This document shows positions 25,417 to 33,517 of a DNA stretch of 64,000 nucleotides, one piece after another (position 1 is the stretch's first letter; the number at the start of each line of letters is the position of its first letter). The translations under genes were made by a program, and so were the position numbers. This DNA is from Pseudomonas nunensis. Its GTDB lineage: Bacteria > Pseudomonadota > Gammaproteobacteria > Pseudomonadales > Pseudomonadaceae. The stretch spans positions 994,501-1,058,500 of the forward strand of contig NZ_CP101125.1 of assembly GCF_024296925.1 (NCBI RefSeq), given 5' to 3'. The notes under the pieces are model-generated. The model saw nothing but the letters and a program-made list of their open reading frames with translations. It searched no databases and had not been told where the DNA came from.

Positions 25417-28059
25417 TCAGGCCGCCTGAAACGGTTTTTTTCGAGCCGCATTGCGATCTGATCGAGCCCTTTCGTACACCTTCCTTCTCTGTGCGGCTTC
25501 TCCTATAAGATCGACAGCTACTTCGACATCACGTAGTAGTTGTTCAGGGGGCGGGATGGGCAGTTGACGCTCTGCGGGCGTGTCGTGAGCTTCAATTGCC
25601 TCGCACGACCGGTCGTAAATGTCGATTAATGTTTCCCACTCTGCTTGGGTGTGTCCGATGACTGCTCCAAAGGACTCAACAGATACGACATCGCTGAAAG
25701 GCTGCACAGTGTTGTTCATGAATTCTTCGCGGACAGCCCTTTCAATGGTGCCGCGTAATTTTCCATATGCCCTTGTCACAGCCTGCGCGCTGTCGTCATT
25801 CATATACGTACCCATAGTCTTTTGTATTTCTTGGGCAACCTCAGCTATATCCTCCAAACGCATTTTGCAGTTCATGGTTTCCCAGGTAAGTCCGTCGACT
25901 ACTTGGCCTGGCGCGTTATCCCAGCGAACGGATTTATAGCTAGCCTCTACTCCCGCTTTTCGTTGTGCGGTGTTTAGCTCTGTGAGGAAAACCGCGTCAT
26001 GGGTAAGCACAATAACTTGTCGCTCCACTGCCAACGATGCGAGTCGTTCTGCCATTTTTCGGCGGTAGCGGTGATCCAATGATGTCGACGGGTCATCGAA
26101 AATGACGGCGGAGTGATGAGGCAACGAGCGGATTTCGGACAAGAAGAGTGCCAGTGCAATTGCTCGTTGTTCACCCTCGGAAAGCAGGTGGTGAGCGTCA
26201 AGATTAGAACCTTTTATTTTCAGCGTGACTTTGGTTGTGCCCGCACTCGTTCGCCCAGCGAGCTCAGGTTGAATGTCTCGTCGATAGCCTAGAAGCTGCA
26301 ACTCGGCCGTCATGGCTTCGGCCAAAGCAGAAGTGACGTACAGCCTGGCGAGGTTTGTCATTTTTGTTGAGACACCGGTCGGACTTAGTGCTGCTAGGCA
26401 CTTATCGAGGTTTTGCCGCACGATGCTGTTTCGAACATATTGCTCCGCTTGTGGCAGCAACAATGCGAACGCCTGACGAGCCCTGAGCTGCTTAAGCTCC
26501 TCCTGAAGTCGCGCTCGACTCTCCGGATCATCCGATTCGCGCAGCGTTTTGGCAGCTGATTCGTTTGCTTCTATTAACCGGTGTAACCGGATTTCCAACC
26601 GATCGCCGTCAGGGAAGGCAGGGGTGGCTAGAGTCCAATCATTCGTTTCGACGGCGGTTACCAGCCATGTTCTGCGTAATTTCCACGCTTCACAAACGGC
26701 GACCAGATGAGCATGCTCATCCGGCGCTACTGCTTTCAATTCGGTCAATGAGGGCGCGTCGAGGGGAGTAAAGTCTGCGCTGTTCAATACCGCCAACGCT
26801 ACTCGAAGTGCGTTCGCAGCGGCGGATGCATTTGCCGCCGCATGTTCGTTAACGAAGGTTGAAAAATCTCGCATGCGCTGCTGTGCATCAGGGGTCAAAA
26901 CTGTCTGACAAAAAACGCATTTCGCACCGTCCTCTGTGTGTGGAAACGCGTGGCCTGGGTACGCATCAATAGTAGAAAAGCGCTCGGCTGCTTCAAAAAG
27001 TAATTTCCAAAGAGCGTTACCAGTTCCAGGAAGTGTTGCGTCATCCACCTGTAAATTTTTCTGTGCATCCTGGTAGGCCGCCTCGGCTTCTATGTTTTCA
27101 TCGTGAAGGCGCCTGAGTGTCTGAAAGGCTTCATCAGACACTAGGGCATAACCCGAAACTGCGTGCTGAGCGCCAACCTCTAGCCGCTCGGACTGTCTGT
27201 CCAAGGCTTGGGCTTTGGGTTCCGGGTTCATGTCCTGCAGGGCTTGTGCAAGTTGTTGCAAACGAGTTTCGTCCTCTTCGCTCAATGTCCCTAGGGTTCT
27301 CATGACTTCGACGTCAGTCACCACGCCCAATTCTTTAATGAGAGCACCCACCTCTGTCTCACCGCGTACAGGGTCAAACAGTCCAGCACTAAGGGCCACC
27401 GCATCACGTTCAGCTGTGATGATACGGTGCAGCTCTCGCTGTGCCAGTACTAGGCGATTCAGCTGTCCCAAGCCGTAGGGTAAGAAGACGGGCGTTCCTT
27501 CTTCCTCCACATAATCCATAGCGCATGCAGCGTCATACACGGAGATCATGCTCAAATCTGAGTTTGAGGGTTCACCCTGCGTCCATGTAGCTTGCTGAGC
27601 ATGACCATTAACCAGGAACGAAACATCCGCTGCCGGCACTCCCGCCGCACCGAATGCGTTGCAACGGACGTTGTCACGTCGCCTAGCTCGACAGGTATTT
27701 TTGAGCAGCCTTGCGTACCCTGATTTACCGACACCATTTTCGCCAAACAGCACGGTCAAGCCATTAGGCTGCAGGTCAACTCCGCGCCCTGCTGGGAAAC
27801 CGTTGATGTTGGACAGGTTGGAGAGACCTAAAAGTTGGACAGTCGCACCGCTCCCGACTCCTGCTACATGATCTTGAGTGAGTGGTGAGGCACGTTCTGG
27901 GGAGGCTGGCCCATTCCCATGAGCCTCTTTGATCATCGCAATGAGGTTCTCAAGGTCGGCTGGACTAAGGGCGTCTTGAATAAAGAGGCGTCTGAGAGCA
28001 TCTCTCTGCCAATCTTTAAGTTCGGCAGACCACACCAAAACATCATCGACCAGGCTCAT
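25417..28059 (-). CDS. RloC/PrrC-like AAA ATPase, candidate anticodon nuclease
   Basis: An 880-residue ABC/SMC-type ATPase of the AAA_13 (COG4694) group. Walker A is FGENGVGKSG (105-114), the signature LLSEGEQRAIALALF is at 625-639, and Walker B VIFDDPSTSLDHRYR is at 652-666. A CxxC (Cys381, Cys384; CVFC) lies between coiled-coil stretches, like a Rad50/RloC zinc hook. In the C-terminal domain Arg769, Glu773 and His803 repeat the Arg-x3-Glu-(about 30)-His spacing of the PrrC/RloC anticodon-nuclease triad as I remember it. This suggests a tRNase held in check by the ATPase and released on infection or DNA damage. The triad match is from spacing alone and needs alignment. It has its own promoter region, divergent from the dioxygenase gene. 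Confidence 0.8.
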   Translation of the reverse strand: MSLVDDVLVWSAELKDWQRDALRRLFIQDALSPADLENLIAMIKEAHGNGPASPERASPLTQDHVAGVGSGATVQLLGLSNLSNINGFPAGRGVDLQPNGLTVLFGENGVGKSGYARLLKNTCRARRRDNVRCNAFGAAGVPAADVSFLVNGHAQQATWTQGEPSNSDLSMISVYDAACAMDYVEEEGTPVFLPYGLGQLNRLVLAQRELHRIITAERDAVALSAGLFDPVRGETEVGALIKELGVVTDVEVMRTLGTLSEEDETRLQQLAQALQDMNPEPKAQALDRQSERLEVGAQHAVSGYALVSDEAFQTLRRLHDENIEAEAAYQDAQKNLQVDDATLPGTGNALWKLLFEAAERFSTIDAYPGHAFPHTEDGAKCVFCQTVLTPDAQQRMRDFSTFVNEHAAANASAAANALRVALAVLNSADFTPLDAPSLTELKAVAPDEHAHLVAVCEAWKLRRTWLVTAVETNDWTLATPAFPDGDRLEIRLHRLIEANESAAKTLRESDDPESRARLQEELKQLRARQAFALLLPQAEQYVRNSIVRQNLDKCLAALSPTGVSTKMTNLARLYVTSALAEAMTAELQLLGYRRDIQPELAGRTSAGTTKVTLKIKGSNLDAHHLLSEGEQRAIALALFLSEIRSLPHHSAVIFDDPSTSLDHRYRRKMAERLASLAVERQVIVLTHDAVFLTELNTAQRKAGVEASYKSVRWDNAPGQVVDGLTWETMNCKMRLEDIAEVAQEIQKTMGTYMNDDSAQAVTRAYGKLRGTIERAVREEFMNNTVQPFSDVVSVESFGAVIGHTQAEWETLIDIYDRSCEAIEAHDTPAERQLPIPPPEQLLRDVEVAVDLIGEAAQRRKVYERARSDRNAARKKPFQAA

Positions 28060-28340
28060 GTGTTTTCACTCCGTTCGTGGTGGAGCTTAGCGATAGGCCG
28101 CCCCCACAACCGCCATGAAGCATAGACAACACTCGGCCTCTTCACTTACCTGCATGAGCTATTGCATATCGAGTCCGGCCGGCACTTATCCGGTGGGCCA
28201 TGTGTATGCATTTGCGGTGACTGTCACGCGGGAAACCTCGGGCTGACCGGAGTTCTGAAGTGGCAGTGCAGTAGCCAGATTCTACTATCGTTAATTCTGG
28301 CCGCGTCGCCAACTGAGCTGATTCCACTCAAGGAAATGAA

Positions 28341-29018
28341 GTGTTTGAGCTGATAGAAGATGCCAAATCGGATTTGTGCTCGAGCGGCTGGGCCAGCCTT
28401 CACCTGCCACTCGGTGGAATCGAGAGGATGGAGCAAGCTGCGATGGCCATTGCCTACAGCCTCGGACAGCCCCGCGCTACGCGGCGGCGAGGCCCTCTAA
28501 TTGACCATTTGGCTCCGACGAACAGGTGTGCGGCAAATCCACGCTCTCTCAGCGCCCGCTACGGCTTGAGCCAATTCCCTTGGCACACTGACGGAGCTCA
28601 CTGGAGCACGCCGCCTCGGTATCTAATTATAGGTTGCTTGGAGGCGGATCAGCAGGCCGCTGAAACGCTCATCTGCGAAGGTCGCAACTTCGCCCCGCTG
28701 AACTCAACAGTAGCTCGCTCCTCAGTGTTCAGGGTTACCAATAGTTGCAACAGTTTCTACGCTACGGCCCGGGGCACCTCTGATTGCTACTACAGGTATG
28801 ACCCCGGCTGTATGACGCCTATGGATGTCGGCGCACGGGAGATCATGCGCGCTATAGACCATGAGGAGCCCGAAGATGAGCACGCGATTGAGTGGTGTGC
28901 CGGGACGTTTTTGCTCCTTGATAACTGGCGTTTTCTGCATCGTCGGGCAGCTACAATTGAAAGCGCTGAGCGCAAGCTCTTAAGGGTGTCCGTCATGGAG
29001 AGCATTAACGATGCATAA
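28341..29018 (+). CDS. TauD-like 2-oxoglutarate/Fe(II) dioxygenase
   Basis: A 225-residue non-haem iron dioxygenase of the TauD type. The iron facial triad is visible as His82 and Asp84 in PWHTDGAHW and His200 in LLDNWRFLHRRA, with Arg215 (KLLRVSV) as the likely 2-oxoglutarate anchor. It starts with GTG at 28341 after AAGGA. The protein is shorter than TauD (about 280), so the substrate lid may be reduced. The substrate is unknown. Its stop overlaps the next gene by eight bases, tying an oxygenase to a HEPN-like protein. A modification, pro-toxin or hydroxylation role is only inference. Confidence 0.8.
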   Translation: MFELIEDAKSDLCSSGWASLHLPLGGIERMEQAAMAIAYSLGQPRATRRRGPLIDHLAPTNRCAANPRSLSARYGLSQFPWHTDGAHWSTPPRYLIIGCLEADQQAAETLICEGRNFAPLNSTVARSSVFRVTNSCNSFYATARGTSDCYYRYDPGCMTPMDVGAREIMRAIDHEEPEDEHAIEWCAGTFLLLDNWRFLHRRAATIESAERKLLRVSVMESINDA

Positions 29019-29991
29019 CGCAGGGAGCGGTGCGAAAAAGTCGCACAAAGAAGTACCTCCAGCTATTTCAGCAGAGGCATTGCTTGGGAAGTCTCGGCTC
29101 TACGCATCACGGGCCCTACAGGCTAAAGCGTCAAAGGATTCTGAGGTCTACCAGATCTGGGCTGCGTTGGCATTGGAACTTCTTGGTAAGGCTCAGTTGG
29201 CTGGTATACACCCGTGCTTGGTGGTGGAAACCGACAATACCAATAGCCTTCTTGAGTCATGTGGTATCGAGACAGATAGCAAGGTCAAAACCATCAGCGC
29301 TCACGTGGTGTTTGCTCGTTTGAAGCACACGGTGGAGAAATTCGGGACACCTCATGCGAAAGCATGCGAGAACATCTCCTCGCGCAGGAATATTGAGCTC
29401 CATTCTGGTCAGGCTGCATTTGCTGGCATGGTGGACAAGGACTGGGAAGGTCAATTCTGGTCTACGGCACAACTCATCCTGACATCAATGGGGCTGGAGT
29501 TGGAGGACTGGGTGGGAAGCGACTCGAAAATTCCGGCGACCCTAGCACGTGATTTTCGAACCATTAAGATTGAGGCGGCGAAGCACCGGATTGCGAATGC
29601 CCGTGCTGACTTTTTGAGTCCAGGTGACAAAAAGCGGAGCAAAAAAGAGCTAGAGGCGCTTCGGGAGCAGTCCAAGGCATTTTATTGGTATACATATCGC
29701 GAGTCCTTCAGGTATTCCCTTCTGGATAGCTATTGGGATATCCCATGCCCCGCATGCGAATGCAAAGGTTTTCTAGGCGGAGACAAGGTGCATGAAGAAG
29801 TCATTGATCAAGACCATGAAAGCGGCTACGAAACAGTAGAAAGGTACTTCACCCCTGCAGAGTTCTACTGTCCCTCCTGTGATCTGCGGCTGGATGGTGC
29901 CGAGGAAATGGAAGCAGCAGAATTTGAAGAAGAGTACACAGATCAGGACGAGCGAGAGATAGAGTACGAGCCCGACTACGGGAACGATTAG
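29011..29991 (+). CDS. HEPN-like protein with C-terminal zinc ribbon
   Basis: A 326-residue protein. The N-terminal half is helical (VYQIWAALALELLGKAQLAG near 47-66), and Arg126 to His131 in RNIELH gives the R-polar-x3-H (Rx4H) motif of HEPN ribonucleases. The C-terminal part has two CxxC pairs, CPAC (246-249) and CPSC (287-290), forming a likely zinc ribbon, and ends in a very acidic tail. HEPN proteins act as RNases in toxin, CRISPR and abortive-infection systems. The assignment rests on the motif and helical pattern, not on an alignment. Translation is coupled to the dioxygenase by an eight-base overlap. Confidence 0.65.
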   Translation: MHNAGSGAKKSHKEVPPAISAEALLGKSRLYASRALQAKASKDSEVYQIWAALALELLGKAQLAGIHPCLVVETDNTNSLLESCGIETDSKVKTISAHVVFARLKHTVEKFGTPHAKACENISSRRNIELHSGQAAFAGMVDKDWEGQFWSTAQLILTSMGLELEDWVGSDSKIPATLARDFRTIKIEAAKHRIANARADFLSPGDKKRSKKELEALREQSKAFYWYTYRESFRYSLLDSYWDIPCPACECKGFLGGDKVHEEVIDQDHESGYETVERYFTPAEFYCPSCDLRLDGAEEMEAAEFEEEYTDQDEREIEYEPDYGND

Positions 29992-29996
29992 CAGCG

Positions 29997-30329
29997 TTGC
30001 CTGACCATGAGCCTGACAACCGTCACAACTACCGTAAGCTAGGTGCTACGAAGAGGGTTGCAAGACGATTAGCAGCTGCGTTGAACGATGCTTCTGCCGC
30101 CGACGTGTACGACGGCCTTTTTAACCTCCGGAGCGCTTTCATTCGTGGCCGTGGGGGAATGAGCAAGATATCCAGTTCCCTGCGCGTCCAGGCACGAAGG
30201 ATTGCAGCGAAAGCGTGTGCGTCCATGGTAGGGCTGGGGAGCCAGTCGGGTCTTTCTCGTGATGAGATTCTCGACGATCTCTTAGATAAAGGCGTGCAGC
30301 TTGTTGGTAGGCAGCAGCCGAGGCGCTGA
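29997..30329 (+). CDS. Small basic protein of unknown function (start uncertain)
   Basis: An open frame of 110 codons that begins with TTG six bases after the HEPN-like gene stops. No in-frame ATG occurs before 30160, and no strong ribosome binding site is seen. The product would be basic and helical (KRVARRLAAALNDASAADVY, then RVQARRIAAKACASMV), which could suit an RNA-binding or antitoxin-like role. It is kept because the gap would otherwise interrupt an apparent operon, but it may be a chance frame. Confidence 0.4.
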   Translation: MPDHEPDNRHNYRKLGATKRVARRLAAALNDASAADVYDGLFNLRSAFIRGRGGMSKISSSLRVQARRIAAKACASMVGLGSQSGLSRDEILDDLLDKGVQLVGRQQPRR

Positions 30330-30384
30330 ATGTAATCTCACGCAGGGAAGGCCTGGAGGTTACACAGGCATTAATGGAGGTGCC

Positions 30385-31557
30385 ATGAGCAAGCTGGTAT
30401 GTGTCGATTGCCTCACTGATGGGTATTTACAGGCGAATTTCGCTGACAACGATGTCGACGAGTGCGATTACTGCAATGAAGAGCGGCCGGTAGTGGAACT
30501 GGATGAGCTGGTGTCGGAGCTCGAAGAAGCCATCCGGGCTTCATTCATCTATGCCGAACAACCCATGTCGGTTGTCCACCATGGGTATGCACCAGTAGGG
30601 CATTCAATCTACGACGTGGTCGAGATGGTGCTTGGGGCCGAGGATACGGAGTTGCTGAGCGATCTTGAGGCAGAACTACGGGAGCAGTGGAGCGAATGCG
30701 ACGATGACGATCCGTTCCTCACTGAACAGACTTACGCTTCACCCCAGCTGACGTCAGACTGGGCACAGATGCAACAAAGCCTCCAATTTGAATCGAGGTT
30801 GGTCAACCCAGTTGTGGGGCGAGTGCTTGAGAAGATATTCGCAGGAATTGAGGAGCTTCATACCGCAACTGGGCCTCGTTCAGCCATCACAATCGCCGGC
30901 CCTGGCCAACCTCTCAACGCCTTCAAGAGGGCCCGCAAGTTTGATGACGAGGAGGGGATGGTCACTGCTTTAAAGCATCCTGAGAAGTATCTCGGCCCAA
31001 CACCGAGGGGTAAGGGATCGGCAGGTCGCATGAATGCTGCAGGTATATCCGTCTTTTACGGGGCCACGGATGACGAAACTGCCATCGCTGAGGTTCGTCC
31101 CCCCGTTGGCAGTTGGGTCGTCACAGCAACCTTTGAAGTTATCCGGCCGCTACGACTGTTAAACCTAGGTGATTTAGGTGGAATTCGACCAGACTCGACG
31201 CTGAGCTATTTTGATCCATTGCGCCAGGAACAGGCCGAACGTTGCGCCTTTCTTCGCGAGCTACAGCAGCAAATGCTCATGCCGGTAATGCCGGACAGCG
31301 CAGATCTGGGCTACTTGATTACCCAGGCAATCGCGGACTACCTTGCCACAAATGAAACGCTTAATTTGGACGGCATTCTCTTCCCATCTGTACAGGTGCC
31401 TAAAGATGCCTCCCCAGGGCTGAACACCATACTTTTTCACAAGGCTAGCGGTGTCGAGAAGACTGAGGATCAAGATGCGCTTGAGCACGTGAGTCTTTGG
31501 GAGTCAGACGAAGATCAATGGATCTTCTACCCGCAAATCTGGGAGGTAGCCCAGTGA
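30385..31557 (+). CDS. RES-domain NADase-like toxin with zinc-finger/HEPN-RES N-terminal part
   Basis: A 390-residue protein. The N-terminus has CVDC (Cys6, Cys9) and CDYC (Cys27, Cys30), the zinc finger typical of the HEPN/RES N-terminal domain. From about 180 to 375 it carries a RES domain: GRMNAAGISVFYGATDDETAIAEV with Arg215 and Glu236, and a later LDGILFPSVQ segment with the Ser. RES toxins degrade NAD+ and stop growth. The usual partner is an XRE-type antitoxin, and none is adjacent; the N-terminal part, or the flanking small genes, may take that role. GGAGGT precedes the ATG at 30385. Confidence 0.85.
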   Translation: MSKLVCVDCLTDGYLQANFADNDVDECDYCNEERPVVELDELVSELEEAIRASFIYAEQPMSVVHHGYAPVGHSIYDVVEMVLGAEDTELLSDLEAELREQWSECDDDDPFLTEQTYASPQLTSDWAQMQQSLQFESRLVNPVVGRVLEKIFAGIEELHTATGPRSAITIAGPGQPLNAFKRARKFDDEEGMVTALKHPEKYLGPTPRGKGSAGRMNAAGISVFYGATDDETAIAEVRPPVGSWVVTATFEVIRPLRLLNLGDLGGIRPDSTLSYFDPLRQEQAERCAFLRELQQQMLMPVMPDSADLGYLITQAIADYLATNETLNLDGILFPSVQVPKDASPGLNTILFHKASGVEKTEDQDALEHVSLWESDEDQWIFYPQIWEVAQ

Positions 31558-31733
31558 CTCAAGAACCAGCGACAGGTTACATGGGGTACGTACTCGCCCC
31601 CGAGCCCAGTCTTCGGCTCAACCGAAATGGCATCGCAATCCATAAAATTCAGGGTGTGAGCTTCACTTACAAATCCGATCCAGTTCGCCACGAGCCTTGG
31701 TCGGAAGGAGCACGTCACTACGGGATTCGATAG
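31554..31733 (+). CDS. Short gene overlapping the RES gene
   Basis: A 59-residue frame whose GTG start overlaps the TGA of the RES gene (GTGA), with GGGAGGT placed nine bases upstream. The overlap and strong ribosome site argue that it is translated together with the RES toxin. The product (EPATGYMGYVLAPEPSLR and a basic C-terminus) is not recognised. An antitoxin or immunity role is a reasonable guess from position only. Confidence 0.5.
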   Translation: MTQEPATGYMGYVLAPEPSLRLNRNGIAIHKIQGVSFTYKSDPVRHEPWSEGARHYGIR

Positions 31734-31912
31734 ATAATTGCCAACGTCATTTGCTTTCGCAGAACCGTGACGATCGATACTCGGTGGAGCAGAGTGATGT
31801 GACACGGCGCCGTGAGGAGATCGAAAGGTATAAAGATTCGTCTATAGCTTCGTGGGCACTCACCTTGAAAACTATCAATGCCCCGCATTTTTCGCCAAGG
31901 GAATGACGATTC
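31734..31912 (+). other. Spacer before the OLD-type gene
   Basis: A 179-base stretch in which one plus-strand frame (ending 31906) stays open and could encode a charged peptide (RREEIERYKDSS segment), but I see no credible start. It probably holds the promoter or leader of the OLD-type gene. Confidence 0.35.
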
Positions 31913-33517
31913 ATGATCACTAGAATTCACATCCATGGGTACCGCATCTATAAGGATTTCAACCTTCTTCCGAATCCTAAAATGAACATTTTGGTCGGGG
32001 GTAACGACGCAGGTAAATCCACCTTGATGGAGGCGGTCTCGCTGGCTCTGAACGGCCGGATCGGTGGCCGCAGTGTCCTTGAAGAATTAAACCCGCACTG
32101 GTTCAACACCGAGCTCGTCAAGGATTTCCTTGCGGAGCGAGCCGACGGAAAAAAGCCCGCATTGCCAGAAATCCTGATAGAGCTTTACCTGCGCGATGAC
32201 GATGAATTGCAGGTGCTCTGTGGTGCCGTGAACACCGCTGTCCCAACCAATGCCTGCCCGGGCGTCTTCTTGAGGATCTACCCAAACGAAGAGTACCAGG
32301 ACATGCTGGATGACTGGCTCAAGACACCTAATGCCCTGCTGCCCGTTGAGTACTACACGTGCGAATGGCGGTCGTTCGCTGATCGGGAGCTTACCAAGCG
32401 TCCGCGGGTGCTGTCGGTGGCAACAATCGATTCTAGGACAGTCAAATCCTCAGCGGGTGTGGACTACCACCTTCGCCAGATCCTGAGCGACCACCTGGAA
32501 TCCACTGAAAAGGCTGAAATTTCCTTGGGTTTTCGTACTGTCAAAGCCTCGATGACCGATGGTGCGCTGGCGACAGTCAATACACGGTTCTCGACACTGG
32601 GTGCATCATTGCTGGCGGAGCCTATGGCGTTGGCCATGGATCAGACGTCGCGCACGTCCTGGGAAAACGTCATTACCCCTCACGTAGACAATGTTCCCTT
32701 CTCGATGGCGGGCCAGGGTCAGCAAGCTGCGATCAAGATATCGCTCGCGATGAAGCGTCACTCGGCCAAAGTGAAGATCGTCATGATCGAAGAGCCAGAG
32801 AATCACCTGTCACACACCAGTCTTACCACTCTGCTAGACCGCGTTGAAAAGCTAGCTTCTGACGACCAACAATTGTTTGTGTCCACGCACAGCACGTATG
32901 TGCTCAATCGCCTAGGCCTTAACGCGCTGCACCTTTTGAATAGAAATCACGCGTCGAAGATTACGGCTCTCGATCCAGGAACTGTCCGGTACTTTCAGCG
33001 CCTTCCTGGATACGACACGCTCCGTCTCGTGCTGGCTAAAAAGGTTGTCCTGGTGGAAGGGCCGTCTGACGAAATCATTTTCGAAAGGGTGTTTCACGAT
33101 GTGCATGGGTTAACACCCATGGCTGCCAGCGTCGATGTCATCAGCATGCGGGGGCTTGCGCTGGCCCGCTGCCTTGAACTGTGTGCTGCCGTCGATAAGC
33201 CGGTGGCGGTGATGCGGGACAACGACGGCATTGAGCCGGCTGATCTTAGAGTGCCAGTCGAGAAGTGGCTGGACAGCAAGAAGCGAGAACTCTTCATCGG
33301 CGAGGTGAGTGATGGTCGTACCCTCGAACCGCAACTGATCACAGCGAACGGTGAAGGTCATCTGAGAGATGTACTCGGAATCACGCCGAAAGCCGACTTG
33401 GTGACCTGGATGACACGAGAGAAGACTGAGGGGGCTTTGCTGATCGCTGAATCCCCGAAAGGCCTGACCGCCCCGAGCTACATGAAGGAAGCGGCGGAGT
33501 TCATCCAGAATGCCTAA
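31913..33517 (+). CDS. OLD-family ATPase with TOPRIM nuclease domain (GajA-like)
   Basis: A 534-residue protein. Walker A is GGNDAGKST (29-37), a signature-like AGQGQQAAIK follows at 266-275, Walker B is VMIEEPENHLS (290-300), and the switch His is in STHST (324-328). From about 375 a TOPRIM domain follows: Glu382 in VLVEGPSDE and the acidic MRDNDG at 434-439. This is the architecture of class 2 OLD nucleases and of GajA in Gabija anti-phage systems. The overlap of eight bases with a UvrD-like helicase gene matches that two-gene layout. The nuclease would cut DNA when nucleotides fall during phage infection. Confidence 0.85.
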   Translation: MITRIHIHGYRIYKDFNLLPNPKMNILVGGNDAGKSTLMEAVSLALNGRIGGRSVLEELNPHWFNTELVKDFLAERADGKKPALPEILIELYLRDDDELQVLCGAVNTAVPTNACPGVFLRIYPNEEYQDMLDDWLKTPNALLPVEYYTCEWRSFADRELTKRPRVLSVATIDSRTVKSSAGVDYHLRQILSDHLESTEKAEISLGFRTVKASMTDGALATVNTRFSTLGASLLAEPMALAMDQTSRTSWENVITPHVDNVPFSMAGQGQQAAIKISLAMKRHSAKVKIVMIEEPENHLSHTSLTTLLDRVEKLASDDQQLFVSTHSTYVLNRLGLNALHLLNRNHASKITALDPGTVRYFQRLPGYDTLRLVLAKKVVLVEGPSDEIIFERVFHDVHGLTPMAASVDVISMRGLALARCLELCAAVDKPVAVMRDNDGIEPADLRVPVEKWLDSKKRELFIGEVSDGRTLEPQLITANGEGHLRDVLGITPKADLVTWMTREKTEGALLIAESPKGLTAPSYMKEAAEFIQNA

